Assembly (NCBI GenBank): GCA_016787605.1
Contig: JAEUUE010000100.1
Location: forward strand, 1-51,927
DNA: 51,927 nucleotides
Direction: 5' to 3'
Source: Cyclobacteriaceae bacterium
GTDB lineage: Bacteria > Bacteroidota > Bacteroidia > Cytophagales > Cyclobacteriaceae
This document shows, one piece after another, positions 26,008-34,643 of this stretch (the stretch's first letter is position 1; the number at the start of each line of letters is the position of its first letter). The notes beneath the pieces are model-generated. The model saw nothing but the letters and a program-made list of their open reading frames with translations. It was not told the origin of the DNA and ran no database searches. The position numbers and the translations under genes are program-made.

Positions 26008-28584
26008 CTACCGGGCTGCCTCGCTGCGAATAAACCCTCCGTAGAAAATCGCGTTGAGCAACATCTTGTTGGTGCCGAACCAATACGCCCGGAAGGCGAG
26101 GTCTTCGGTAAACCCGATCACGCGCCCACGACCCATCGCCAAAATACCGGCTCCGGAAGTGTTCTTGAACCTGGGGTAGTTTCTTTTGGACATGTACCCG
26201 CTCAGCATCGGCGAGTTCCCGTAAATGACCGGGTTAGCATAGGGACCTTTGGCCTTCTCCATGAAAAGGTTGTTCGATTTGAACATCGGAATCCGGGGAG
26301 AATAATAGCCGTACAGCAAGGGATGGGTCAGATCAACTTCCGCCTCCACGATGGCACCGCTTGTCTCCTGGGCGCGAACCGCATCCTGGATTTCGCCGTA
26401 GGGCCTTGGTCCGCTTTCCTTCTTGGTATCTCCGTCGGTAAGCGGCCGCATGTCAAATTTGCCCAGCCCGGCGGAAGTGAACCAGTTGAGTGCCTGTTCA
26501 AATCCAATCACCACTCCGCCGTTCTGTATCCAGGTCTTGAGTTTTTCCCTGGCAGGCTCGCTGATGCTGTTGTACGATCCGGCAGGAAAGATGATGGTGG
26601 TATAACGGTTCAGGTTTGCGGTATTGAATACGGCTACTGGCAGACAGGTGATGGGGATATTGAAGCGCTGATCCAGGAGATGCCAGATTTCACCGGCATC
26701 GGTGGGAGATACGCCGCTAAACCCGGATCCGCCGTCGACCAGGAGGGCGATGCTGGGCTTGGACAATACCTGGAAGGAACTGCTGCCCAGGCTTACGCCC
26801 CGGTAGTCGAGGCCGGTTTGAAAGCTGTACATGTCGATGCCGTCTTTCTCGGCGATTTCGCGAAGGAAGACTTCTATTTGCTCCGGCGCCTTATCCTGGT
26901 TGTCCAGGGGAACCAGGATGGACCCCGCCTCAAATCGCTTCCCGGAAGCATGGTAGAAGGGCTCCGTCGCTACTTTGACCCTGATTCCGTGGCTCACCAG
27001 GCGATACAAGGCGCGAGGAGAGTAGTACCCGTAGGTTTCAAAAGCGAAGGCATACCGGGTTTTTTCACCGATAAACTTGCCGACAGGCACGATGGCTTCC
27101 TGTACCTTGGCACCCAGACCCGGGGCTGTCTTCAATTCCTCGTAGTCGAGGCCAAAGGCCAGTGGAAGGGTCCAGCTGCTGATGTCATAAAAGATGCTGT
27201 CCTTGAATTGCGTCATCTTCCCGAACATGCCCTTGATGAGGCGGTATTTCGGCTGGTTTAACGGAACTACATAGCTGGACTCGGCCGGGTAGGCTTTGCC
27301 GTTGATCGTGGAGGTACCTGCCGCGGCATACACATCCACCTGGTGCCGAAGGAGAATGTCAAGCAAGTGATACGTTCTGGATCTGTCGCGCGAGGTAAAG
27401 AGATAACCCTTCACCGGATCCTTGGCGGCTTCGGCCAGGGCACTTTTGTAGAAGTCGCGCTGGTAGTTCAGCAAGTCCTCACGCAGTTCGTTGACGGCTT
27501 TCAGCGAGCTGAGCATAGTGACAAAATGATTGCGGATGGTGAACGGGAAGGTGAGGATTCCGTTGACGCTCTCCTGGGCATGACCGCGGGAACTGGCTTG
27601 CTCGAAGAGGATGCCGATGGCTCCTTCGACATCCGGGTAGGTCGACCCCTTGCCATAGTAGAAGTCATCATATCCCTCTTGCGTAAAGTACAGGGACCCG
27701 ATCTGGTCCAGGGCCTTGGCGTGATACTCGCCCATCTTCCGGGTAAGTTCCTGGTTTCGCTCGGGCGTGATGGGATTAACCCGGGAAGGTTCACCCGGCA
27801 TGAAGAAGAAGGTTGCGTTGGTCCCTTGCTCGTGGTGGTCGGTGAGTACATTCGGCTTCCACCGCTGAAACTGGGTGATGCGGGCCTGCGACTCAGGCAA
27901 CTGGGCGACCAGCCAATCGCGGTTCAGGTCAAACCAGTAGTGGTTGAAGCGGCCACCCGGCCAGGCTTCGTTGTGTTCCATATCATTGGGATCGGGAGAA
28001 ATGAGTTTACTCTTGCGTGAGTTAGCCCAGGAGGCAAAGCGGGTAAGGCCATCCGGGTTGAAGCTGGGGTCAAAAAGGATGATGGTGTTCTGCAGGAAGC
28101 TTTCGATTTCCTGCCCTTGTGCAGCCGCCAGGTAGTAGGCCATCACCAGGCCGGCGTTGGCGCCGCTGGGTTCGTTGCCGTGGATACTGCAACCCAGGTA
28201 AAAGACGGAGGGCATTTTCCGGGTATCCAGCTGGGCCGAAGCGGCCGGATCAGACAGTTGCACGTGCTGTTTCCTGATGCTCTCGATGTTTTGGTGGTTT
28301 TGGGGCGAAGTGATGGTGAGCAGCAGCAGCGGCCTGGCCTCGTAGGTTTGCCCGGTCACCTCAAGGGTGATACGATCCGAGGCCTTGTCGAGGGCCATCA
28401 TATAGTTGACCAATCGGTCGTGGCTGATGTGCCACTCGCCGACCTCATGACCGATGACCGAGGCGGGGGTGGGAATGGCCGGGTTGAACCGGACACCATC
28501 GGGGAGATAATAGCTGAGATCAACCTGGGCCGTCGCGGAAAATACGACGAACAAAAGGGCAATACTGAAGGGCTTGCGGGTCAT
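26008..28584 (-). CDS. M14 family zinc carboxypeptidase, secreted
   Basis: 858 aa from ATG 28584; a start at 28626 adds 14 residues ahead of the signal peptide. Signal peptide residues 1-20 (SIALLFVVFSATAQ). The M14 site is complete: SIHGNEPSG with His135 and Glu138, substrate residues FDLNRDW (Asn221, Arg222), third ligand in TDHHEQG (His250/251), and the catalytic Glu328 in GILFEQASSRG. After the peptidase domain, about residues 615-760 resemble a GATase1-like fold (IALLVDGGSG, TTIIFPAGSY, WIQNGGVVIGFEQ), a known combination in Bacteroidota. It trims C-terminal residues of peptides outside the cytoplasm. It is convergent with the OmpA gene (5 bases) and divergent from the TonB receptor gene. 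Confidence 0.93.
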   Translation of the reverse strand: MTRKPFSIALLFVVFSATAQVDLSYYLPDGVRFNPAIPTPASVIGHEVGEWHISHDRLVNYMMALDKASDRITLEVTGQTYEARPLLLLTITSPQNHQNIESIRKQHVQLSDPAASAQLDTRKMPSVFYLGCSIHGNEPSGANAGLVMAYYLAAAQGQEIESFLQNTIILFDPSFNPDGLTRFASWANSRKSKLISPDPNDMEHNEAWPGGRFNHYWFDLNRDWLVAQLPESQARITQFQRWKPNVLTDHHEQGTNATFFFMPGEPSRVNPITPERNQELTRKMGEYHAKALDQIGSLYFTQEGYDDFYYGKGSTYPDVEGAIGILFEQASSRGHAQESVNGILTFPFTIRNHFVTMLSSLKAVNELREDLLNYQRDFYKSALAEAAKDPVKGYLFTSRDRSRTYHLLDILLRHQVDVYAAAGTSTINGKAYPAESSYVVPLNQPKYRLIKGMFGKMTQFKDSIFYDISSWTLPLAFGLDYEELKTAPGLGAKVQEAIVPVGKFIGEKTRYAFAFETYGYYSPRALYRLVSHGIRVKVATEPFYHASGKRFEAGSILVPLDNQDKAPEQIEVFLREIAEKDGIDMYSFQTGLDYRGVSLGSSSFQVLSKPSIALLVDGGSGFSGVSPTDAGEIWHLLDQRFNIPITCLPVAVFNTANLNRYTTIIFPAGSYNSISEPAREKLKTWIQNGGVVIGFEQALNWFTSAGLGKFDMRPLTDGDTKKESGPRPYGEIQDAVRAQETSGAIVEAEVDLTHPLLYGYYSPRIPMFKSNNLFMEKAKGPYANPVIYGNSPMLSGYMSKRNYPRFKNTSGAGILAMGRGRVIGFTEDLAFRAYWFGTNKMLLNAIFYGGFIRSEAAR

Positions 28585-28656
28585 TTGCTTGAAGTAATAG
28601 TTGAATACAACGTTACCATTCTCCAATCATTCAATCAAGAAACTTCTACATCAGGG

Positions 28657-28667
28657 TCACGCCGTGA
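28657..28667. promoter_or_regulatory. Palindrome in the divergent M14/TonB-receptor intergenic region
   Basis: The 191-base region between two divergent start codons holds an 11-base palindrome TCACG-C-CGTGA (28657-28667) and, nearby, the inverted repeat ATGTTA (28674-28679) with TAACAT (28692-28697). They could be operators for either gene; this is inference from symmetry and position. Confidence 0.25.
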
Positions 28668-28735
28668 ATGGTTATGTTAATGATTTGTTTGTAACATTTA
28701 ACGGGGCGGTAAAGCGGCTGTGACAGGAAAAACAA

Positions 28736-28743
28736 TAGTTTTG
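28736..28743 (+). promoter_or_regulatory. Predicted -7 box of the TonB-receptor operon
   Basis: TAGTTTTG at 28736-28743 matches TAnnTTTG and lies 32 bases before the ATG of the TonB-dependent receptor gene (28776). A good -33 TTG is not seen. Confidence 0.4.
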
Positions 28744-28775
28744 TTGGGTCAAAAAATCACCTAATCCCCAATCCT

Positions 28776-31700
28776 ATGAGGAGAATTCTACAGTTCCTGG
28801 TTGTCATCCTACTGGCAACCCCGCTGGGTGTTGCCGCGCAGGGGGTAACCACAGCGAGCCTAACCGGCATCATCAAAGACAAGACGGGAGAAGTCATTCC
28901 CGGTGCCAACATTGTTGTCACGCACATGCCTTCCGGGACCACCTATGGGGCGGCATCCCGCGTCGATGGTTACTACAACATTGAAGGGATGCGGGTAGGC
29001 GGTCCCTACACCATCAAGGTATCCTTCGTAGGATACAAGGAGCAGGTTCAGGAGGAAGTTTATCTCGAGCTGGGACAAACGCTCATTTTGAACTATGACC
29101 TGATCTCCGAGGCCACCGAACTCCAGGCGATTGTGATCACCGGGGTTCAGGATGCGATCCTGAACTCGGAGAAAATCGGCGCTTCGTCCAACTTCAGCAA
29201 CCGCTCAATCACCCGGCTGCCGTCCATCGGGCGCGACTTCCGTGATATCACCCGGTTGACCCCCCAGGCTGGAGGCGGCAACTTCACGTTCGGGGGACGC
29301 AGCAACCTCTACAACAACCTGACGATTGACGGGGCGACCATGAACAACGTGTTCGGGTTGAACCCCCTCCCGGGAGGACAGTCTTCGGTGACACCCTTCA
29401 GCATGGATGCTATCCAGGAGATGACCGTTTCATTATCGCCTTTCGATGTCCGTCAGGGCAACTTCACCGGAGCGGGCATCAGCGCGATTACACGGAGCGG
29501 TACCAACGAGCTCAGTGGTTCGGCCTACTATTTCTTCAGGTCGCAGAGCTTCGTGGGCACTCAAATTGACGGCGTGGAAGCACCTGTGCCCAACTTTGAT
29601 TTCAAGAACTACGGCTTCCGCCTCGGTGGCCCGATCATCAAGGACAAGCTCTTCTACTTCGTGAACGTGGAGTTCGAGCAGCGTGCCGACCCGGCCTATA
29701 CGTTCCCGGTTCGCAAGACCGGCGAGCCGATTTCCAGCACCAACACACAGGCCACGGATGATTTCGACCCTGCAACCGGTCTGGCCGGCTTAAGGGACTT
29801 CCTGATCACGAACTACAACTACGACCCTGGCGTTTACAAGGACCTTACCCGGGCCACGGAAAGCAAGCGCTATGTCATGCGCCTGGATTACAACATCAAC
29901 CAGAACCACAAGCTGACTATTCGAGGTAACATCACGAACGCGTTTCTGGACCAGTTCCCCAGTGGCTCCGGGGGTTTTACCGGCGGCCCGACCGGCGGAC
30001 GGGGTAACTCCAACAACGTGCTTTCGTTCTCCTCTTCCTTCTACCGGATCAATAACAACCAATATTCAGGTACGGCTGAGTTGAACTCCGTTTTCGGCGG
30101 AGGAAAGTTCTCCAACAACCTGGTGGTGGGCTACACCGCCCTTCGCGATTTCCGTCAGAATGCGGGAGGACTTGATGTGCCCAGCATCGCTACGGTAGAC
30201 ATTCTCGGTCCCAACGGACAGACGATGACCACGTTCGGTCCGGACCCGTTCACCAAGAATAACAAGCTGGACCAGGATGTGATTCAGTTCAATGACAACT
30301 TCACCATCTACCTGAAGGACCACACGGTTTCGCTGGGTACGGCCAACGAGTACTACAGCTTCAACAACGTGTTTACCCAGGTGGTTAACGGCAACTACCG
30401 GTATAACAGCCTGGCTGACTTCTACGCGGATGCGGATCCGGGAACGACCGCCTCCCAGCGTCCGGCCAACTATAACATCCAGTATGTTGCAGTAGCCGGT
30501 GGTCCGGATGCCACGGCCGCTAAGTGGTCGGCGCTTCAGCTTGGCTTCTACGCCCAGGATGTGTACAAGGGAATTAAGAACCTGACCTTGACGGGCGGTG
30601 TTCGCGTGGATATTCCCGTGTACCTCTCGGACCTGCCGAGAAACAATTATGTCAACTCTATCGACTTCAACGGTGAAAAGCTTCGCGTTGGCGGATGGCC
30701 TGAGACCCGGCCGCTCATCTCTCCCCGTATAGGCTTCAACTGGGATGTGAACGGAGACCGTTCCACCCAGGTGCGCGGAGGAACCGGCGTGCTCACCGGT
30801 CGTATCCCGTTTGTATGGCTTTCCAACGCCGTGAGCAACAACGGTCTGTATTTCGGACAGTTTGCCTCCACGAACGTGCCCTTCGATCTGACGGGTGATG
30901 GATTCCCTTATAACTTCCAAACGAGCCCTTACGTAGCCCCGGAGAAGGATTATTCTGACCTGGTAAACGGAAACCCGACGTTGGTCACCAACCCGCTCAA
31001 CCGCAACTATGGCAGATCCTCCATCGTGCCTGCCGTGAACACGGTATCCAAGAACTTCAAGTTCCCCCAAGTGTGGCGCACCAGCCTGGCGGTTGACCAG
31101 AAGTTGCCTGGCGGTATCGTAGGAACCATGGAGTTCATCTATACCAAGGACATCAATGCGGTACTGATCCGCGATGCTAACCTCCGCCCTGCGGTGGCTA
31201 CCGTGGCCGGTGACGGACGTCCGCTGTACGGGGCGTCTGGCGCTGACCGCCAGATTTACGGCAACGACCGGCGCTTGTCGGGAGAAGTCGGCCAGGCCCT
31301 CGTGTTGGACAACACGGACGAGGGTCATCAGTGGAGCATTACGGCGCAATTCCGCAAGAATTTCTCCCGTGACTTTACGTTGATGGCTGCCTATACCTAC
31401 ACCGACGCCCGCGAAATCAACAACCAGGGTGGATCCACGGCCGGTGGTGCCTTCTCATCACAAACTAACGTGCTGGGACCCAACCTCTCGGGCACTTCGT
31501 ATGCCTTTGCGCTCACCCCGCATCGTATTGTGGCCTACGGTTCCTATCACTTCGAGTACATGAAGCGCTTCGGAACCACCATTGGTCTCACCTATGAGGG
31601 ACGTACCGGGTTCAATTACTCGTATGTCTACAGCGGCGACATGAACAGCGACGGCGTAAATGGTAACGATTTGCTGTACGTACCCAGGAACAAGAGCGAG

Positions 31701-32207
31701 ATTGTGCTGGCCTCAAGCAATGCCAACGATCCCCGCACCCTGGATGAAATCTGGAATCAGCTGGACAACTACATCAAGCAGGACTCCTACCTGAACGCCA
31801 ACCGCGGCAAGTATGTGGCCCGTAACGGCGCCTTCGCCCCCTGGGTGGATCGCCTCAACCTGAGCGTCCTGCAGGACTTCTATTTTGATGTCAAAGGCAA
31901 GCGTCATACCCTGCAGCTTTCGGCGAACATCGAAAACGTGCTGAACTTCCTGAATTCGAGCTGGGGACTTACCCAGACGCCTTCCCGCACCCAGCTGATT
32001 CGCTTCCTGGGTTACGAAACGCCCCATACCGCCGGATCGATTGCATCTCCCACCAACGGGGGAACGCCCTGGGCTGCAACCACGGGTCGCCCTATTTACG
32101 CGTTTGACCTGAATGCAGACGGAACCCCGCTGCGGTCTACCTACAACTTTGATACGTCGGCGAGCGCTCGCTGGCAGTTGCAGCTTGGTGTACGTTACAT
32201 CTTCTAA
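28776..32207 (+). CDS. TonB-dependent receptor, Oar-like, with carboxypeptidase-regulatory domain
   Basis: 1,143 aa. A signal peptide ends near VAAQ (residues 18-21). A carboxypeptidase-regulatory-like domain follows (about 26-112: GIIKDKTGEVIPGANIVV, then FVGYKEQ), then a plug domain (about 118-240, with QAIVITGV, PSIGRDFRDITRLTPQ, GGRSNLYNNLTIDG) and a large outer-membrane barrel ending in LGVRYIF, a C-terminal aromatic barrel signal. The plug sequences match the Oar (OmpA-related) branch of Bacteroidota receptors, not the SusC branch; no SusD gene follows. It probably imports a substrate or exports/assembles material across the outer membrane, using TonB energy. The downstream lipoproteins suggest a surface complex. 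Confidence 0.91.
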   Translation: MRRILQFLVVILLATPLGVAAQGVTTASLTGIIKDKTGEVIPGANIVVTHMPSGTTYGAASRVDGYYNIEGMRVGGPYTIKVSFVGYKEQVQEEVYLELGQTLILNYDLISEATELQAIVITGVQDAILNSEKIGASSNFSNRSITRLPSIGRDFRDITRLTPQAGGGNFTFGGRSNLYNNLTIDGATMNNVFGLNPLPGGQSSVTPFSMDAIQEMTVSLSPFDVRQGNFTGAGISAITRSGTNELSGSAYYFFRSQSFVGTQIDGVEAPVPNFDFKNYGFRLGGPIIKDKLFYFVNVEFEQRADPAYTFPVRKTGEPISSTNTQATDDFDPATGLAGLRDFLITNYNYDPGVYKDLTRATESKRYVMRLDYNINQNHKLTIRGNITNAFLDQFPSGSGGFTGGPTGGRGNSNNVLSFSSSFYRINNNQYSGTAELNSVFGGGKFSNNLVVGYTALRDFRQNAGGLDVPSIATVDILGPNGQTMTTFGPDPFTKNNKLDQDVIQFNDNFTIYLKDHTVSLGTANEYYSFNNVFTQVVNGNYRYNSLADFYADADPGTTASQRPANYNIQYVAVAGGPDATAAKWSALQLGFYAQDVYKGIKNLTLTGGVRVDIPVYLSDLPRNNYVNSIDFNGEKLRVGGWPETRPLISPRIGFNWDVNGDRSTQVRGGTGVLTGRIPFVWLSNAVSNNGLYFGQFASTNVPFDLTGDGFPYNFQTSPYVAPEKDYSDLVNGNPTLVTNPLNRNYGRSSIVPAVNTVSKNFKFPQVWRTSLAVDQKLPGGIVGTMEFIYTKDINAVLIRDANLRPAVATVAGDGRPLYGASGADRQIYGNDRRLSGEVGQALVLDNTDEGHQWSITAQFRKNFSRDFTLMAAYTYTDAREINNQGGSTAGGAFSSQTNVLGPNLSGTSYAFALTPHRIVAYGSYHFEYMKRFGTTIGLTYEGRTGFNYSYVYSGDMNSDGVNGNDLLYVPRNKSEIVLASSNANDPRTLDEIWNQLDNYIKQDSYLNANRGKYVARNGAFAPWVDRLNLSVLQDFYFDVKGKRHTLQLSANIENVLNFLNSSWGLTQTPSRTQLIRFLGYETPHTAGSIASPTNGGTPWAATTGRPIYAFDLNADGTPLRSTYNFDTSASARWQLQLGVRYIF

Positions 32208-32228
32208 CCATCCCCAAAACTGACTCCA

Positions 32229-33368
32229 ATGAAAACGATCAATAAATCACTACTGACTACCGCGGGGATTCTGTTGGGACTGCTTAGCTGCAGTGAACCC
32301 GAATTGCCTACGCCAAATACCTTCTCCTCCGGGGCCACTTACAAGGCCACCTTTAGTTTTGCCAACGCCACTGTAGACGCCCCTTCCCTTGATTTCTACG
32401 TCAATGGAGTTAAGCTGGGATCGGCGACTCCCGGAGGCGGCTCTTCCCTGGTGACAACCGTTCAGATCCCGACCCCCGGTATTTCCGGCGGCGTGACTGC
32501 CAATACCGCGATTCGTGCCAGGGCAACCAGCGGAACCATCGGCGGCAAGCTGGGGTCCGCGGACCTGATTTTCCGGGCGACGAACAACGGAACGGGCATT
32601 TTCGCGGCTGTCAACAATGCGAACTATACCGTCATTGCGGTCGATAGCATCAACCGTCCTGTTCCCGTTCGCTTGAACCGTCAGACGGCTACTATCGCGT
32701 TTGCGGATGTGACCTACTGGAACCCCAATACGCAATCGATGATTACCGCCAGCCGACGCGACTCCCTCAACCCGGTTAACTGCCCGGCCTGTCTCAACTG
32801 GGATGGCGCTGCGCAGAATCCCTCGACGGCCACGGAGTACGCCAACCTGGTTACGGTTGGACTCGTTCCGCTGGGCCTGACCGATCCGGGCGGTGTCCGG
32901 TTCTATGTGACTACCGATGCGCCGCTGACCTTTAACGCCGGTAACGTGGCCACAAACGCGGGTATCCGGTTCATCAACGCGGTGGCCAATGCCAACGGAA
33001 TTTCTGCGGCGCCTAATGCCAACGGAACTTTTGGCGGGCCCGCCATCCACGCTCGTCTTCGACCATCCGCAGGCCCTAATATCACGCTCGCCTCTGGTAC
33101 CAGCAGCGTGGTAAGTGTGGCCGGCGGCTTTAGCCCTACGGTAGGATCCCGAACCGCTGGCAATCTGGCCTTCACTTCCCAGACAATTGCCACGGCCGGA
33201 ACGCCTACGGTCTATACCCTGGAAGTCGCTACTGATGCAGGGTATACCAACATCCTGTACAGCACTTCGGTCAGCTTCCTGCCCGGAAAGAACTACACGG
33301 TGTTCGTTCGCGGTATGGCCGGCGCTACGGGCACCAAGGCCATCACCCATGGTGTGATCACCCACTAA
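32229..33368 (+). CDS. DUF4397-like lipoprotein
   Basis: 379 aa. A lipoprotein signal ends in LLGLLSC with Cys21 as the lipidation site. The N-terminal module (FANATVDAPSLDFYVNGVKLGS, about residues 45-66) follows the DUF4397 pattern of a short beta domain with a VNGxxLGS turn; the second half has a similar block (AGIRFINAVANANG, about 243-256). A Cys pair lies in NPVNCPACLNW. The protein is rich in Ala, Thr and Asn with few charged residues, as in secreted surface proteins. It begins 21 bases after the TonB-receptor stop and lies in the same operon; function is unknown, outer-membrane location inferred. Confidence 0.78.
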   Translation: MKTINKSLLTTAGILLGLLSCSEPELPTPNTFSSGATYKATFSFANATVDAPSLDFYVNGVKLGSATPGGGSSLVTTVQIPTPGISGGVTANTAIRARATSGTIGGKLGSADLIFRATNNGTGIFAAVNNANYTVIAVDSINRPVPVRLNRQTATIAFADVTYWNPNTQSMITASRRDSLNPVNCPACLNWDGAAQNPSTATEYANLVTVGLVPLGLTDPGGVRFYVTTDAPLTFNAGNVATNAGIRFINAVANANGISAAPNANGTFGGPAIHARLRPSAGPNITLASGTSSVVSVAGGFSPTVGSRTAGNLAFTSQTIATAGTPTVYTLEVATDAGYTNILYSTSVSFLPGKNYTVFVRGMAGATGTKAITHGVITH

Positions 33369-33393
33369 TCATTCACTCTAATTGACAACGACT

Positions 33394-34566
33394 ATGAAAA
33401 CACTGAATATAACCCGCAGGATGCTGTTGGTGGGGGTATTTGCGCTTGCCTTGGGCAGTTGCAAGGATGACTTCGAAAGCCCCGCTACTCCTACCGGCAA
33501 GCCTATCGCTGATGTCATGGCTGCCGATGCCAATTTTACGCTGTGGACAGCGGTAACGAAGCGTGTTGGAATCTACACGGCTCTCGCGAATAATAACTCC
33601 GGGCTCGTGACGATTTTTGCGCCTTCCGATCCGGCGATGACCACCTACCTGGCCACGACCTACGCGGCCCAGTTGCCCCTGCCGATCACGGAAGCCAGTC
33701 TCCTGACGTTCATCGACGGCCTGTCTTCGACAAGCAACCCGACGCTGGCATCGTTTACCAGTACGCTGGTGCCGGTACTCAACTATCACATGGTAAGTTC
33801 CAAGATCATGTCCAGCATGATTACGGGTACGCAGACGTTCGCCACCCTCAATGGCGCGCGCTTGTCGGTATCCAAGATGGGATCTACAGTGGTGCTCAAT
33901 GGCAACAGCGCCACCAACGGAGCCACGGTAACCAATGTGGACCTCTCGGGTTCCAATGGAGTTGCCCACACGATAGACCGCGTGATGGCCGTCGTGGGAA
34001 CGGCCACCGTCCTTACACCGCTAGGCTTGTCGATCAGCTACTCGACCAACCCGCCCACGGTGACCGGGGGAACGTCTTCCGACGCGAACGATTCGGACTT
34101 TGATTTGCTGGCCGCGCTGATCCGGTACACCGGCACCACGCCAACTATCCTGCCGAATGCTTCGCCTCTTCCGGATTTCACCATCTTCCAGGCCAACGAC
34201 GGGCTGATCCGTGCATACATGGCCTCGATCGATGGCACCCTGACCACGGAGGCGCTTTGCTACACGTATATTTCCACGCTCACCGCAAGCAGCACTACCA
34301 GTCCGACGCTGGCGGACCTGACCACGCTCGTCCAGTATCATGTGCTGGCCGGCCGCTACCTGGCCCAGGATATCACGGACGGACAGCAGCTCCAGACGCT
34401 GGTCACCACGGGCAAGATTACGGCTAGTGTCGCCCCCGGCCCTCCTACGGTAATCACCCTGCAGGATGCGAATAATGCGGTGACCAACCCGGTCATTACG
34501 AGCTCTAATATCCTCACGAACAGTGGAGTGCTTCACACCATCAACGGTGTGTTGAGGCCGAACTGA
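33394..34566 (+). CDS. Fasciclin (FAS1) domain lipoprotein
   Basis: 390 aa from ATG 33394 (an in-frame TTG at 33382 is less likely). The lipoprotein signal ends in LALGSC (Cys23). Two FAS1 domains are visible: residues about 36-205 (SGLVTIFAPSDPAM, LNYHMVSSK, then AHTIDRVM) and about 225-390 (DFTIFQANDGLIRAYM, LVQYHVLAGRYL, then LHTINGVL). These phrases are the H1 and H2 landmarks of fasciclin, an adhesion fold. It is the last gene of the TonB-receptor operon, 25 bases after the DUF4397-like gene, and ends before a strong terminator. A surface adhesion or matrix-binding role is inferred. Confidence 0.9.
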   Translation: MKTLNITRRMLLVGVFALALGSCKDDFESPATPTGKPIADVMAADANFTLWTAVTKRVGIYTALANNNSGLVTIFAPSDPAMTTYLATTYAAQLPLPITEASLLTFIDGLSSTSNPTLASFTSTLVPVLNYHMVSSKIMSSMITGTQTFATLNGARLSVSKMGSTVVLNGNSATNGATVTNVDLSGSNGVAHTIDRVMAVVGTATVLTPLGLSISYSTNPPTVTGGTSSDANDSDFDLLAALIRYTGTTPTILPNASPLPDFTIFQANDGLIRAYMASIDGTLTTEALCYTYISTLTASSTTSPTLADLTTLVQYHVLAGRYLAQDITDGQQLQTLVTTGKITASVAPGPPTVITLQDANNAVTNPVITSSNILTNSGVLHTINGVLRPN

Positions 34567-34587
34567 TTCAGGATTAGGTACCTGTAC

Positions 34588-34613
34588 AAAAGAGGCTCCC
34601 GGGAGCCTCTTTT
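34588..34613 (+). terminator. Terminator of the TonB-receptor operon
   Basis: A perfect 13-bp inverted repeat without spacer (AAAAGAGGCTCCC 34588-34600 / GGGAGCCTCTTTT 34601-34613) lies 21 bases after the fasciclin gene stop, with T-rich sequence behind it. Confidence 0.9.
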
Positions 34614-34643
34614 GTTATTTGGGGGATTTCCGTATTTTGAGTT

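Noticed and set aside
26008-27261. A long plus-strand frame opposite the M14 peptidase gene, starting in the OmpA gene
   Set aside because: The M14 gene has a complete active site; the opposite frame starts out of frame within the OmpA gene and has no features.
28776-32207. Assignment of the receptor as SusC
   Set aside because: Sequence blocks fit Oar-like receptors, and no SusD gene follows; the lipoproteins behind it are of DUF4397 and fasciclin type.
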